Of a stretch of DNA of 64,000 nt, positions 10,001 through 17,901 are shown one piece after another. The DNA comes from Actinomycetota bacterium (GTDB taxonomy: Bacteria > Actinomycetota > Acidimicrobiia > Acidimicrobiales > Ilumatobacteraceae), in assembly GCA_005790505.1 (NCBI GenBank), contig SXUP01000009.1, positions 1-64,000 of the forward strand, read 5' to 3'. Position 1 is the first letter of the stretch. Every line of letters starts with the position of its first letter. The notes beneath the pieces were generated by a model. That model did no database searches. It worked only from the letters and a program-made list of their open reading frames with translations, and was not told where the DNA came from. A program made the translations under genes and the position numbers.

Positions 10001-10526
10001 CGATGTGCGCAACACGAGGCGAGAATTGATGCAAATCATCAAGGCTGTTGACGCCGAGATTCAAACCGTCTTTGCGGCCGCCTATGCCGACGTAAGTGAG
10101 AACTTCACGTTTCTCTTCAATATGTTGTTCCCTGGGGGTAAGGGTCGTCTTGTTCTTACCAATCCAAACGACATGCTCAATACGGGCATTGAAGTGGAAG
10201 CCTCGCCCCCTGGAAAAAATATCAAAAAGTTGTCATTGTTGTCGGGCGGCGAACGCTCACTCACCGCTCTTGCTTACTTATTTGCAGTATTTCGCAGTCG
10301 ACCTTCGCCGTTCTATGTGATGGACGAAGTTGAGGCCGCTCTTGATGATGTCAACTTGCACCGTTTTCTGGGACTTGTGCATGAGTTCCGACGTGATGCC
10401 CAACTGATTATCGTCAGTCACCAAAAACGCACGATGGAAGCAGGGGACTGTTTAGTCGGAGTAAGTATGCAACCTGGCGGTTCGTCAAAGGTCGTGACTG
10501 AACGCGCTACAACACCCCTGTTTTGA
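7041..10526 (+). CDS. smc: chromosome segregation ATPase SMC
   Basis: The 1161-aa product has the SMC layout: N-terminal Walker A GPNGSGKSN from residue 31, long charged coiled coils, a hinge near the middle (TGALIDLLVVDTGWDAAVKAALG), a second coiled coil, then the ABC signature LSGGERSLTALAYLF and Walker B FYVMDEVEAALDD. It acts with ScpAB, not encoded here, to compact and segregate chromosomes. I chose GTG 7041 because it gives FLKSLTLKGFKSF, the usual N-terminus; the frame is open up to GTG 7014, and TTG 7047 is another option. The gap to ftsY is 7 bp. Confidence 0.95.
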   Translation: MFLKSLTLKGFKSFADTTVLEMEQGVTVVVGPNGSGKSNVVDAIAWVLGAQAPSAVRSQKMEDVIFNGTSKRSALGRAEVLLTIDNSAGLLPIDFSEITIGRTLFRNGESEYALNGVECRLLDVQDLLSDAGVGRQQHVIVSQGQIDAVLNARPEDRRAIIEEAAGVLKYRKRKERAERRLDGTEANLLRVQDLIREVRRQLRPLERQADAARRHGQIVSELRDLRLYLSGREIAALRAQLLSLATEKNQSGEKEQEIRRQLGSLDTTVMSCESELSARGDSGVSDELVKVEQLRERSRGLSAVLAERQRSMERDQLSLMAQDIVASLEAEAARLRAELNEVESDLVAAAPESDALAAEEAQFAKQRTGTGDDSENLDATTTAASAAAEVRGELRTVRNTVELGSGEIQRLSTRLEQLVSREAHLTADSERLQQELATAEEVLEPLRLSLEKTERRRTDSELALDLALETRADAETRSAHLYARLDAMKSAAAPARARHAAEKLANTSGVTGALIDLLVVDTGWDAAVKAALGELVATVIVSDASAAERAMVALRAGNFVGAVLALDGLFATKEEIANGSQSLRQYVQVVPDAPHEVGVFLDSLFARVGFVEELDQAIVLAMAQPATVIVTRSGDRLSPMGWRIGAADDAGSQEVIQDAQNKAASAQQDLDRYSLDVDVCRHELLAARQSLADDQRALNNQSAIVEGASIALTHAVSDRRVVTSEAKVISDSLEDTRQRLVQQQQRVAELEAILPALEETEAAEFAAAQELGQARAAIESRATLLLIRRKDLDVRIGGLREREQFLRVRFDETERRLETNAQARREAATRRTQIERAISAVQRLSGLVAAHRASTEARLIELQEIRRRQSDEVRQLATRLDEARRARHTTEQELEAHRERSRRVEIDEAEARMRLEATVETLRRDLEVEPAVAEASPMPEVPEGVTPSERARALDRDLRLMGPINPLALEEFTELQKRHEFLEEQLNDVRNTRRELMQIIKAVDAEIQTVFAAAYADVSENFTFLFNMLFPGGKGRLVLTNPNDMLNTGIEVEASPPGKNIKKLSLLSGGERSLTALAYLFAVFRSRPSPFYVMDEVEAALDDVNLHRFLGLVHEFRRDAQLIIVSHQKRTMEAGDCLVGVSMQPGGSSKVVTERATTPLF

Positions 10527-10533
10527 GTTCACA

Positions 10534-11637
10534 ATGAATGCTTCTGAACAGCCACTGATACTCGCCCTCGTCGCACTCGCGCTGTCGTTTGGCATCGGAG
10601 CCATTATTGTGTCTCGCCGATCGTCGCGTGGGCGTGCACCACTTTCATTGAGTCCAGAAATTGAAGTCTTGGATGCTGAAGTGTCAAGCAACGCCGAACA
10701 AGTTGTCAAGGCTGAGGAAGTTGTAGCCGTAATTGAACCCCCGAATCTGAGGTCAAGCATCAGCAGAGCAAGATCATTGTTTTACACGGCATTCAGTGGC
10801 ATTCGCTCACGCAACACTATTGATGACAGTACTTGGCAAGAGCTTGAAGACACGCTTATTCGTGCTGACGTTGGTGTTCATTTAGCGCAAGCATTAATTG
10901 CTCCGTTGCGAGAGCAAGTGCGGGAAAAAAAAATAACGACACCAGAAGTGCTGATTGATGCATTGCGAGAGATGATGAAACAGCAACTCAGCAAGGCAGA
11001 TCGCTCCTTGCGCATCGACTTGACGGCGTCTCCGAGCGTGTGGTTATTTGTGGGGGTCAATGGCGTTGGTAAAACAACCACGATTGGCAAAGTTGGTGCT
11101 GCTCAGACTGCCCAGGGTCGAACAGTGCTAATGGCAGCAGGAGACACATTTCGTGCTGCAGCAGCAGAACAGTTGCAGACATGGGCCGAGCGTGCTGGTG
11201 CTGAATTTGTGCGTGGTTCAGAAGGGGGTGACCCGGCATCAGTTATTTTTGATGGCATCCAAAGTGCGGCTGCGCGGGGAATCGACCTTGTGCTTGGCGA
11301 CACGGCAGGGCGCCTGCAAAATAAATCTAACTTGATGGATGAGTTGCGCAAGGTCCGTCGCGTCGCAGACAAGGGTTTAGGTTCGGTCACTGAGGTGCTT
11401 TTAGTTATCGACGCGACCACCGGTCAAAATGGACTCGTTCAAGCGCGAGAGTTTGCCGCTGCAACTGATGTCACGGGTGTGGTGCTGACCAAATTAGACG
11501 GATCTGCCAAGGGCGGAATCGTTTTTGCGATTGAGACGGAAATGGGCATACCCGTCAAACTAGTGGGCCTTGGGGAGACAGTTCTTGACCTCGTGCCGTT
11601 TGTTCCTGCCGAGTTTGTTGATGCATTATGTGAGTAA
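10534..11637 (+). CDS. ftsY: signal recognition particle receptor FtsY
   Basis: FtsY docks ribosome-SRP complexes at the membrane. The 367-aa protein has an N-terminal transmembrane helix at about residues 8-26 (typical of actinobacterial FtsY), an acidic linker, and the NG GTPase domain with GVNGVGKTTTIGKVG, DTAGRLQNK and TKLDGSAKGG. It lies 7 bp after smc. The last bases overlap the start region of the downstream lipoprotein gene. Confidence 0.96.
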   Translation: MNASEQPLILALVALALSFGIGAIIVSRRSSRGRAPLSLSPEIEVLDAEVSSNAEQVVKAEEVVAVIEPPNLRSSISRARSLFYTAFSGIRSRNTIDDSTWQELEDTLIRADVGVHLAQALIAPLREQVREKKITTPEVLIDALREMMKQQLSKADRSLRIDLTASPSVWLFVGVNGVGKTTTIGKVGAAQTAQGRTVLMAAGDTFRAAAAEQLQTWAERAGAEFVRGSEGGDPASVIFDGIQSAAARGIDLVLGDTAGRLQNKSNLMDELRKVRRVADKGLGSVTEVLLVIDATTGQNGLVQAREFAAATDVTGVVLTKLDGSAKGGIVFAIETEMGIPVKLVGLGETVLDLVPFVPAEFVDALCE

Positions 11638-13003
11638 AATTAGATTTGTGACACTAAAAGTTGCTCTTTCTGCCACGGTTGCGGCCATCCTTTTGACATC
11701 TTGTGGACCTTCGATAGATGCCATTGAACTAGGTGGAGATGGTGCCCAGCGGACATCGCCAGTTGCAAACAACGATGCTGCAGAGTCAACCGAAAAGATG
11801 TGGGCTCCGTACCAAAATATGGTCTACACAATTGAAGGTGACCTCCCTGATCTTGGTGGAAGTAGCCAGTCATACGAATTTGTAAAGCAAAAGTTTTCTA
11901 CAGACAAGATTTCGTTGTTGGCGCAGTCTTTTGGGCTCAATGACAAAGTTGTGCTTGCACCGGAATCGAACGAAGAATACGCAAGTTACACGGTTGGAAG
12001 TGCGGATGGTTCGGATCCTGGTCTGTTTGTGAGTGGCGATGCCTCGTTGCTGTTCTGGTCGTACAACAACATGAGCATGTCTTCGCGCACTACCTGTTCA
12101 GTTGCTCCGAGTGATCCAAACTCTTCAGCCGACACAACCGTGGTTGCTCCTGATTGTGGCATGCCAGAAGCTCCGACAAATCTTCCCACCAAAGACCAAG
12201 CAATCAGCGCTGCTCAAGATCTGCTGAGCAACGGTGGCTTGAGCGTAAAAAATCTTCGTTTTGAGGTTTATGCCGATGAGTGGGGCGTCAACGTAAATGC
12301 AATCGAGCAAGTTCAAGGTTTCGATGTTCCACTTTCGCACAACGTGACATTTGGAGAGGACTCCAAAGTGAGTTACGCGAACGGACACCTTGTCACTTTA
12401 AAAAAATCCCAAAAGTATCCGCTCATTTCCACCACCGACGGCGTGAAGCGGCTGCAGGACTCGTTGATGACTTCTGGCTGCTCCTTTTGTCGGGGTGGGG
12501 TGGCCATGGAAACACAGACCAAGGAATCAATTTCTCCATCTGACTTGCCAGAAGTAGTTGTCAAAATTACTGGAGTTAAAAAATCGCTCGTCCTGATTTG
12601 GACGGCAAACGGGGTGCCGACATTGCTGCCCGGATACACGTACTACAACTCCGATGGCGATGTTGGGCAGGTGATCGCAGTGCAAGATAAATACATTAAA
12701 AAACAAGTTGTCCCGAGCCCTCAAGACACTGTTCCTGCCCCCGGTGTTGTCCCGAGCCCTCAAGACACTGTTCTTGCCCCCGGTGTAGATTCCGAACTTC
12801 TGAAATCAATCACAGAGGAACAAGCAGCAACGCTGATCGGACTCAGCGAAGAAGAAGCAACTCAGGCAGCAAAAGACAAGGGCTGGGTCATCAGAGTTGC
12901 CGCCCGGGATGGTGAGCAATTCATGTTGACCGAAGATTATTCGCCATCGCGCGTCAATATCGTTGTGGTCGCGTCACTCGTCACTGAGGTGACAGTCGGC
13001 TAA
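11621..13003 (+). CDS. lipoprotein with C-terminal I78/PASTA-like segment
   Basis: The N-terminus has basic residues, a hydrophobic stretch and a lipobox LLTSC, with the lipidated cysteine at residue 27 from ATG 11621. The body is a large extracytoplasmic domain of unknown fold. A Pro-rich linker with a 13-residue tandem duplication follows, then a C-terminal segment of about 60 residues (GLSEEEATQAAKDKGW, then SPSRVNIVVV) resembling the peptidase-inhibitor I78 family or a PASTA-like motif. It sits between ftsY and ffh, overlapping the ftsY 3' end by 17 bp; GTG 11630 and GTG 11648 are alternative starts. Function unknown; a secretion-linked envelope role is only contextual. Confidence 0.8.
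   Translation: MHYVSKIRFVTLKVALSATVAAILLTSCGPSIDAIELGGDGAQRTSPVANNDAAESTEKMWAPYQNMVYTIEGDLPDLGGSSQSYEFVKQKFSTDKISLLAQSFGLNDKVVLAPESNEEYASYTVGSADGSDPGLFVSGDASLLFWSYNNMSMSSRTTCSVAPSDPNSSADTTVVAPDCGMPEAPTNLPTKDQAISAAQDLLSNGGLSVKNLRFEVYADEWGVNVNAIEQVQGFDVPLSHNVTFGEDSKVSYANGHLVTLKKSQKYPLISTTDGVKRLQDSLMTSGCSFCRGGVAMETQTKESISPSDLPEVVVKITGVKKSLVLIWTANGVPTLLPGYTYYNSDGDVGQVIAVQDKYIKKQVVPSPQDTVPAPGVVPSPQDTVLAPGVDSELLKSITEEQAATLIGLSEEEATQAAKDKGWVIRVAARDGEQFMLTEDYSPSRVNIVVVASLVTEVTVG
12707..12784 (+). repeat. two-copy 39-bp in-frame tandem repeat
   Basis: Two adjacent 39-bp units (12707-12745 and 12746-12784) differ at a single base (CCT versus CTT) and encode VVPSPQDTVPAPG and VVPSPQDTVLAPG. They form the proline-rich linker between the body and C-terminal segment of the lipoprotein. 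Near identity suggests a recent duplication and possible length variation between strains. Confidence 0.9.
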
Positions 13004-13032
13004 TCCCACAATGCAGATAGCCTTGAAGTCTC

Positions 13033-14493
13033 ATGTTTGACTCCCTGAGTGAGCGCCTCCAATCAATCGTAAAACGAGTTCGGGGCAAAGGCCGCCTGAC
13101 CGAGGCCGATGTTGATGAGGTATTGGCAGAAATCAGAACTGCGCTTCTTGAGGCTGACGTCAATGTTGGAGTTGTTCGTGATGTTACAGCCCGTATTCGA
13201 GAGCAAGCGGTCGGGGCAGATGTGTCTCAAGCCCTCGATCCCGGCCAACAGGTCGTCAAAATTGTCAATGCTGAATTGGTTTCAATGTTGGGTGGAGAAA
13301 CGCTCAAGATAAATTACGCAAGTCATCCGCCAACCGTGGTGTTGATGGCTGGACTGCAAGGTTCCGGAAAAACCACAAGTGCTGCAAAGTTGGCACGTTG
13401 GTTTAAATCACAAGGTCGGCAGCCACTTCTTGTTGGTGCAGACTTGCAGCGACCTGCCGCAGTAGAGCAATTGCGTACTTTGGGCAATCAAATTGGCGTT
13501 GCTGTTTTTAGTGAACCTGGTGATCCTGTTACGACCGCAACGCGCGGCTTGGCGGAAGCAAAACGACTAGGCAAGGATGTTCTAATCGTCGACACGGCAG
13601 GGCGGTTGTCAATAGATGTCGACATGATGCAACAGGTTGCTGATATCTCGAGTGCTGTAAAGCCGAATTACACGTTCCTGGTTGTCGATGCCATGACAGG
13701 GCAAGATGCTGTCGGGGTTGCTCAGGCGTTTCATGAAACGCTGGCGATTGATGGCGTTATCTTGAGCAAACTTGACGGCGATGCACGAGGTGGTGCTGCA
13801 TTATCGGTCAAGCATGTCATCGGCAAACCGATTGCATTCGCCGCAACAGGTGAACGTATTGATGCATTCGAACAATTTCATCCGGACCGCATGGCCGGAC
13901 GTATTTTGGGCATGGGAGACATGCTTACGCTGATCGAACAAGCAGAGCAGGTTTTTGAAAAGGATGATGCTGAGCAAACAGCTGCACGAATGCTGGAGGG
14001 TCAGTTCACGCTGGAGGACTTCTTGGCTCAATTGCAACAATTAAAAAAAATGGGACCGTTGTCAGGGGTGATGGGGATGATTCCTGGCATGCCCAAAGAA
14101 ATGAAGGATGCCCAGATAGGCGACGACCAGGTAACCCTCACAGAAGCAATTATTCGCTCAATGACTCCAGGCGAAAGGGCGCGACCCGAGATGATCAACG
14201 GGTCCCGACGCTCCCGCATTGCGCTGGGGAGTGGTACGCAGGTAGCAGATGTCAACCGCCTCGTGAAGCAATTCTCCGAGATGCAAAAGATGATGAAAAA
14301 AATGGGTGCAATGAGCCAAGGTCGTGCAGGCAAAAACAGCAAGAACAGCAAAAGAAAAGGCAAAGATTCCAATCTCTCGTCCAAGGCAACAATGCGGCAA
14401 ATGGGAGACATGCTGGGTGGTTCGGGGCTCCCCGGAGTACCTGGCGGGCCTCCACGTGGCGGATTTCCGAACTTCCCGAACTTCCCGAACTAA
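13033..14493 (+). CDS. ffh: signal recognition particle protein Ffh (SRP54)
   Basis: The 486-aa protein has an N domain, the G domain with GLQGSGKTTSAAKLA, DTAGRLSID and SKLDGDARGG, and a methionine-rich M domain (KKMGPLSGVMGMIPGMPKEM) for signal sequences and 4.5S RNA. It pairs with FtsY 1.4 kb upstream. The C-terminus carries a Lys-rich stretch and a Gly/Pro tail ending in a three-fold FPN repeat from a 9-bp DNA repeat, which is beyond the core family. Confidence 0.96.
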   Translation: MFDSLSERLQSIVKRVRGKGRLTEADVDEVLAEIRTALLEADVNVGVVRDVTARIREQAVGADVSQALDPGQQVVKIVNAELVSMLGGETLKINYASHPPTVVLMAGLQGSGKTTSAAKLARWFKSQGRQPLLVGADLQRPAAVEQLRTLGNQIGVAVFSEPGDPVTTATRGLAEAKRLGKDVLIVDTAGRLSIDVDMMQQVADISSAVKPNYTFLVVDAMTGQDAVGVAQAFHETLAIDGVILSKLDGDARGGAALSVKHVIGKPIAFAATGERIDAFEQFHPDRMAGRILGMGDMLTLIEQAEQVFEKDDAEQTAARMLEGQFTLEDFLAQLQQLKKMGPLSGVMGMIPGMPKEMKDAQIGDDQVTLTEAIIRSMTPGERARPEMINGSRRSRIALGSGTQVADVNRLVKQFSEMQKMMKKMGAMSQGRAGKNSKNSKRKGKDSNLSSKATMRQMGDMLGGSGLPGVPGGPPRGGFPNFPNFPN

Positions 14494-14593
14494 AAATCTG
14501 GCGATATCTGTGGAGCAATTTGACTAAATCGTAGGGGTGCCCACCTGTTCACCGCTAGCCTCACCTAGACCTATTCAAGGAGTTTTTCTAAGC

Positions 14594-14863
14594 ATGACTG
14601 TTAAATTGCGCCTCACCAGAGTGGGGAAAACAAAGCAACCCCACTATCGCGTGGTCGCTGCCGACTCGCACCGCTCAAGAGATGGTCGCTTCATTGAAAT
14701 TCTTGGTCAATACAACCCTCGCACCGAGCCATCTACCCTCACCATTGACAACGCCAAGGCCATCAAATGGCTTCAGCAGGGCGCACAACCAACAGAGCGC
14801 GTGCGCAAGTTGCTCGAAATCAGTGGCGCATGGGCAGAGTTCACTGCCTCCAAAGCCAAGTAG
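14594..14863 (+). CDS. rpsP: 30S ribosomal protein S16
   Basis: The 89-aa product starts MTVKLRLTRVGKTKQPHYRVV, the S16 signature. I chose ATG 14594 over an upstream in-frame start because an AAGGAG ribosome-binding site lies at about 14577-14582 and the family begins here. It heads the rpsP-khpA-rimM-trmD-rplS group, a conserved ribosome assembly and tRNA modification operon. The 100 bp before it, after ffh, probably hold the promoter. Confidence 0.95.
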   Translation: MTVKLRLTRVGKTKQPHYRVVAADSHRSRDGRFIEILGQYNPRTEPSTLTIDNAKAIKWLQQGAQPTERVRKLLEISGAWAEFTASKAK

Positions 14864-14869
14864 TTCAAT

Positions 14870-15178
14870 ATGTCAGACTACGAAAACGACACCGATGACA
14901 ACAACGCAGTTGATGCAGCCAACGCCCAAGAGGCCCCGGTAGCGGTTGCGGTTCTGACACATATTGTAAAAAATATTGTTGATGATCCTGATGCCGTCAG
15001 CATCAGCACCTCTGTTGGTCGCGGTTCCAAATTAAGTCTTGATGTGAGTGTTGGTCCGGGTGACTTGGGGCGCGTAATTGGACGTCGTGGACGCACTGCC
15101 CAGAGTATTCGTACTGTCGTACGTGCTGCTGCAACTCAAGATGGCGTCGATGTCGACGTTGAGTTTATTGACGACTGA
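14870..15178 (+). CDS. khpA: KH-domain RNA-binding protein KhpA
   Basis: The 102-aa product has a single KH domain with the nucleic-acid-binding GxxG loop GRRG at residues 71-74. It lies between rpsP and rimM, the standard place for KhpA (YlqC). The family binds RNA, works with KhpB/Jag and affects cell division and translation in Gram-positives. A 25-residue acidic N-terminal extension precedes the domain. Confidence 0.9.
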   Translation: MSDYENDTDDNNAVDAANAQEAPVAVAVLTHIVKNIVDDPDAVSISTSVGRGSKLSLDVSVGPGDLGRVIGRRGRTAQSIRTVVRAAATQDGVDVDVEFIDD

Positions 15179-15181
15179 AGT

Positions 15182-15682
15182 TTGACTCTTAACGGCAACG
15201 ACATGTTGGTGGTTGGCCGAATTGGCAAGCCGCACGGTTTGCATGGGGATCTTGTTGTGTCTTTTACAACCGATCGTTCGGAGCGCTGGCAAGTTGGCTC
15301 CATTCTCAGTTCAAAAGTAGGTTCCCAAGAGCAAGTACTCACAGTGGAGTCCGCTCGTGCGCAGAGCGACAGGTGGGTCGTGCATTTCGTTGGGTACGAC
15401 ACTCGCAATGATGCCGAACGACTCGTAAATGCAGAACTTTTTGCCGAGCCAATTGATGACCCAAATTCATTGTGGGTGCATCAACTCATTGGCTCAGTTG
15501 TCGTAGACATGACTGGTCAGATACTTGGAGCATGTATTGCAGTAATTGATAATCCAGCGCATGCCATTTTGGAACTCGATAATGGTGGACTCATTCCGGT
15601 GACATTTATCGTCAATCACGCCAATGGTCGTACGACCGTGGATCCGCCAGAGGGTCTATTTGAAGATGAGTCGTTAGCGTGA
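15182..15682 (+). CDS. rimM: ribosome maturation factor RimM
   Basis: RimM binds S19 and helps mature the 30S head. The N-terminal barrel carries VGRIGKPHGLHGDLVV, and the PRC-barrel-like C-terminal half has LIGSVVVD and GLIPVTFIV. TTG 15182 is 3 bp after khpA; the ATG at 15203 (159 aa) is an equally good start because neither has a strong ribosome-binding site. It is directly followed by trmD. Confidence 0.92.
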   Translation: MTLNGNDMLVVGRIGKPHGLHGDLVVSFTTDRSERWQVGSILSSKVGSQEQVLTVESARAQSDRWVVHFVGYDTRNDAERLVNAELFAEPIDDPNSLWVHQLIGSVVVDMTGQILGACIAVIDNPAHAILELDNGGLIPVTFIVNHANGRTTVDPPEGLFEDESLA

Positions 15683-15689
15683 TGTCGTG

Positions 15690-16460
15690 ATGCGCATTGA
15701 TGTGTTTTCAGTATTGCCAGCGCTAGTGGATGATTTTTGCTCTGGCAGTTTGTTGGGAAAAGCGCGTGAAAACGGTGTTGTTAATCTTGGTGTCCATGAC
15801 TTGCGTGATTACACCCACGACGCTCACCGAACAGTTGACGATTCGCCCTATGGCGGTGGCGCTGGCATGCTATTGCGACCTGAGCCTATTTTTGAGGCGG
15901 TACGAGCCGTAAAGCCCCTGCGACCATTATTTTTGTTGAGTCCAAATGGTAAAAAATTTGACCAGGGATTTGCTCGCCATCTGTCCTCGTTACCTGGGTT
16001 CAGTTTGCTCTGTGGCCGCTATGAAGGTGTCGACCATCGGGTCCGCCAGAATCTGATTGATGGAGAAATTTCCATTGGCGATATGGTCTTGGCTGGTGGA
16101 GAAGTAGCGGCGTGCGTGGTCATCGAGGCAGTTACGCGATTGTTGCCTGGCGTCATGGGCAACGCCCAATCGCCCCTGTCGGAAAGTTTTGATGATCGTG
16201 GCTTGCTTGAGGAACCCCAATTTACGCGTCCAGTTGAGTTTGAGGGAATCTCCGTTCCAGAAATTTTGCGGAGCGGAGATCATGCCGCGATTGCGCGCTG
16301 GCGGAAGGCTCAAGCGCTCTGGCTCACCCAAACTTGGCGCCCTGACCTGATTATTGCTCGGGGTGGTTTAACCCCAGATGAGCAAATCTTGTTGGAAGCG
16401 GTAGCACCTCTCTCGTATCCTTTGCCCTTCACCTTTCCACCTGCCACCAGTGGCGAGTAG
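15690..16460 (+). CDS. trmD: tRNA (guanine-N1)-methyltransferase TrmD
   Basis: TrmD methylates G37 next to the anticodon and prevents frameshifting. The trefoil-knot motifs [13 protein letters not shown] and [13 protein letters not shown] are present. The start could be ATG 15690 or the adjacent GTG 15687; the former gives the usual MRIDVFS N-terminus. The C-terminus is a little extended after the usual end. It sits between rimM and rplS, as in most bacteria. Confidence 0.95.
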   Translation: MRIDVFSVLPALVDDFCSGSLLGKARENGVVNLGVHDLRDYTHDAHRTVDDSPYGGGAGMLLRPEPIFEAVRAVKPLRPLFLLSPNGKKFDQGFARHLSSLPGFSLLCGRYEGVDHRVRQNLIDGEISIGDMVLAGGEVAACVVIEAVTRLLPGVMGNAQSPLSESFDDRGLLEEPQFTRPVEFEGISVPEILRSGDHAAIARWRKAQALWLTQTWRPDLIIARGGLTPDEQILLEAVAPLSYPLPFTFPPATSGE

Positions 16461-16501
16461 AGCGGTACACATTCTCCCCAATACCCGACGAAAGAAACAC
16501 C

Positions 16502-16849
16502 ATGAAGAACACAGACATTGTTGACAACCAGTACTTGCGCCAGGACATTCCTTCATTTAGTCCAGGCGACGAAGTCAAGGTGCATGTTCGCGTCGTTGAA
16601 AGTGGCAAAGAGCGTGTCCAGATTTTTCAGGGCAACGTCATTGCCATTAGTGGCTCTGGAGTTGCCGAGACATATACGGTGCGCAAACTTAGTTATGGCG
16701 TCGGAGTAGAACGAACATTCCCAAAACACAGTCCATCGGTGGCAAAAATTGAAGTTGTCCGCAAGGGAGACGTTCGTCGTGCCAAGTTGTACTACTTGCG
16801 CGACCGCACTGGTAAGGCTGCAAAGATTCGTGAGAAGCGTGACCGCTGA
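16502..16849 (+). CDS. rplS: 50S ribosomal protein L19
   Basis: The 115-aa protein has the L19 signature [11 protein letters not shown], followed by [16 protein letters not shown] and [11 protein letters not shown]. It closes the rpsP-trmD-rplS operon. A GAAAGAAA purine stretch precedes the ATG. The signal peptidase and RNase HII genes that often follow rplS in actinobacteria are absent here. Confidence 0.96.
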   Translation: MKNTDIVDNQYLRQDIPSFSPGDEVKVHVRVVESGKERVQIFQGNVIAISGSGVAETYTVRKLSYGVGVERTFPKHSPSVAKIEVVRKGDVRRAKLYYLRDRTGKAAKIREKRDR

Positions 16850-16887
16850 GTTAGAGAATACCTAGTGCTACAAACTCAGGGGTTGCG

Positions 16888-17196
16888 TTGAACACCGACG
16901 ATTTAGAGAATTTTGAGGCTGAGCGGGAGCTCAAACTTGCGCAAGAATATCAAGATGTGACGAGCATGTTTCGATATGCAATCGAGACGGAGCGCCGTTT
17001 TTATTTGGCAAACTCCGTTGATGTCACCGTCACAGGTGACTCGGCGCGACCCTTGATAGAGGTGGTTCTAAAGGACGCATGGGTATGGGATATGTATCGG
17101 AAGACCAGATTCATCCCCCAAGTGAGGGTGTTGAGTTTCAAAGACGTCAACGTGGAAGAACTCCCCGCAGACGCGCTCGTCGATCCAACAACATAG
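16888..17196 (+). CDS. DUF2469 family protein
   Basis: The 102-aa product matches the actinobacterial DUF2469 family (mycobacterial Rv2901c): ELKLAQEYQDV, YAIETERRFYLAN and AWVWDMYRKTRF followed by SFKDVNVEELP. The function is unknown. It usually sits in the rplS-rnhB-yraN region, as here. TTG 16888 is the likely start, with AGGGG about 10 bp upstream. Its 3' end overlaps the reading frame of yraN. Confidence 0.88.
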   Translation: MNTDDLENFEAERELKLAQEYQDVTSMFRYAIETERRFYLANSVDVTVTGDSARPLIEVVLKDAWVWDMYRKTRFIPQVRVLSFKDVNVEELPADALVDPTT

Positions 17197-17555
17197 CGAC
17201 TTCATTAAAATCAGTAGATGCGGCTCGCGCCCGAGGCAGATGGGCCGAAGAGTTAGTCGCTAGATGGTACGAAGGTCAAGGGTTTAAAGTCCTGGCCCGC
17301 AATTGGCGGATAAATAATGGCGAACTCGATGTCGTTGCACGCAAAGCAAACCTTGTCGTGGTCTGCGAAGTAAAAGCACGGGTCAACAATGATTTTGGTA
17401 CTCCGGCAGAGGCGATGACAGCGCGCAAACAGTTCGTGGTGCGACGAACCGCATTTAAATTCGTTCGCCAACATCAATTAGAAAACTGTGTGTTGCGATG
17501 TGATGTTGCCTGTGTTACCGGTACCGAACTTGAAGTGCTGATTGACTCGTTCTAG
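17079..17555 (+). CDS. yraN: YraN / UPF0102 family endonuclease-like protein
   Basis: The conserved part (ARARGRWAEELVARWY, NWRINNGELDVVAR, VVVCEVKAR) has the PD-(D/E)xK nuclease core of UPF0102. The only canonical starts (ATG 17079 and 17085) lie 118 or 112 bp inside DUF2469 and add about 38 residues that are merely a second-frame reading of that gene. An ATA codon at 17193, overlapping the DUF2469 stop as ATAG, would give a 120-aa protein, the normal family length. The start therefore remains uncertain while the family call is good. In actinobacteria this gene often precedes comM/dprA, which are not found here. Confidence 0.85.
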   Translation: MGMGYVSEDQIHPPSEGVEFQRRQRGRTPRRRARRSNNIATSLKSVDAARARGRWAEELVARWYEGQGFKVLARNWRINNGELDVVARKANLVVVCEVKARVNNDFGTPAEAMTARKQFVVRRTAFKFVRQHQLENCVLRCDVACVTGTELEVLIDSF

Positions 17556-17565
17556 AGATCAAGTG

Positions 17566-17760
17566 TCACTTGTTGCGTCCCCAACAACTCTTGTGCCAAT
17601 GTCTGCGCAGATCTGGAGCATCGGCCGGCACTGCAACAAGGTGCCCGGTTCCTCGTGGAATCATCTGATGACAACCGGGGCACACGTATTTTTTGAGTGC
17701 TTCATAGGGCTGAACACGTCTTATCTCAACTGCGCCATATGAGCCATCCCATAAACCCAT
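17566..17760 (-). CDS. small actinobacterial zinc-binding protein (CPGC...HWHxxCW)
   Basis: The 64-aa product contains CPGCHQMIPRGTGHLVAVP and RRHWHKSCWGR, a Cys-Cys-His-His-Cys pattern I recognise from a conserved short actinobacterial family often mislabelled ATP/GTP-binding protein. The ligand spacing suggests one zinc. It follows the small membrane protein gene at 17764 with a 3-bp gap on the same strand and is convergent with yraN. Function unknown. Confidence 0.75.
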   Translation of the reverse strand: MGLWDGSYGAVEIRRVQPYEALKKYVCPGCHQMIPRGTGHLVAVPADAPDLRRHWHKSCWGRNK

Positions 17761-17763
17761 TAC

Positions 17764-17901
17764 TCAGCCCAGCAACGCCCACGCCACAAGTGCAGCAGTT
17801 ATTGCAATCGCGGTAACGACAAACCAAATATCGGTCTTTCGTTCAACACGCCCTCGTTGCGGATCAAAGCCCATGAACCAAGTATCGCCGCTAATTTGCA
17901 C
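17764..17901 (-). CDS. small single-TM protein (45 aa)
   Basis: Reading leftward from GTG 17901 (or ATG 17874, 36 aa) gives a basic N-terminal part with GDTWFMGFDPQRGRVERK and one hydrophobic helix, WFVVTAIAITAALVAWALLG, at the C-terminus. The stop lies 3 bp from the start of the downstream zinc protein, so the two form a mini-operon. The charge pattern predicts a cytoplasmic N-terminus. No homologue recognised. Confidence 0.5.
   Translation of the reverse strand: MQISGDTWFMGFDPQRGRVERKTDIWFVVTAIAITAALVAWALLG

Noticed and set aside
7462-10064. Long antisense open frames within smc
   Set aside because: They arise from the biased codon use of the coiled-coil gene; no ribosome-binding sites or recognisable domains.
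14530-14590. LexA box upstream of rpsP
   Set aside because: Only one half-site (CACCTGTTCA) is present; the GAAC half is missing.
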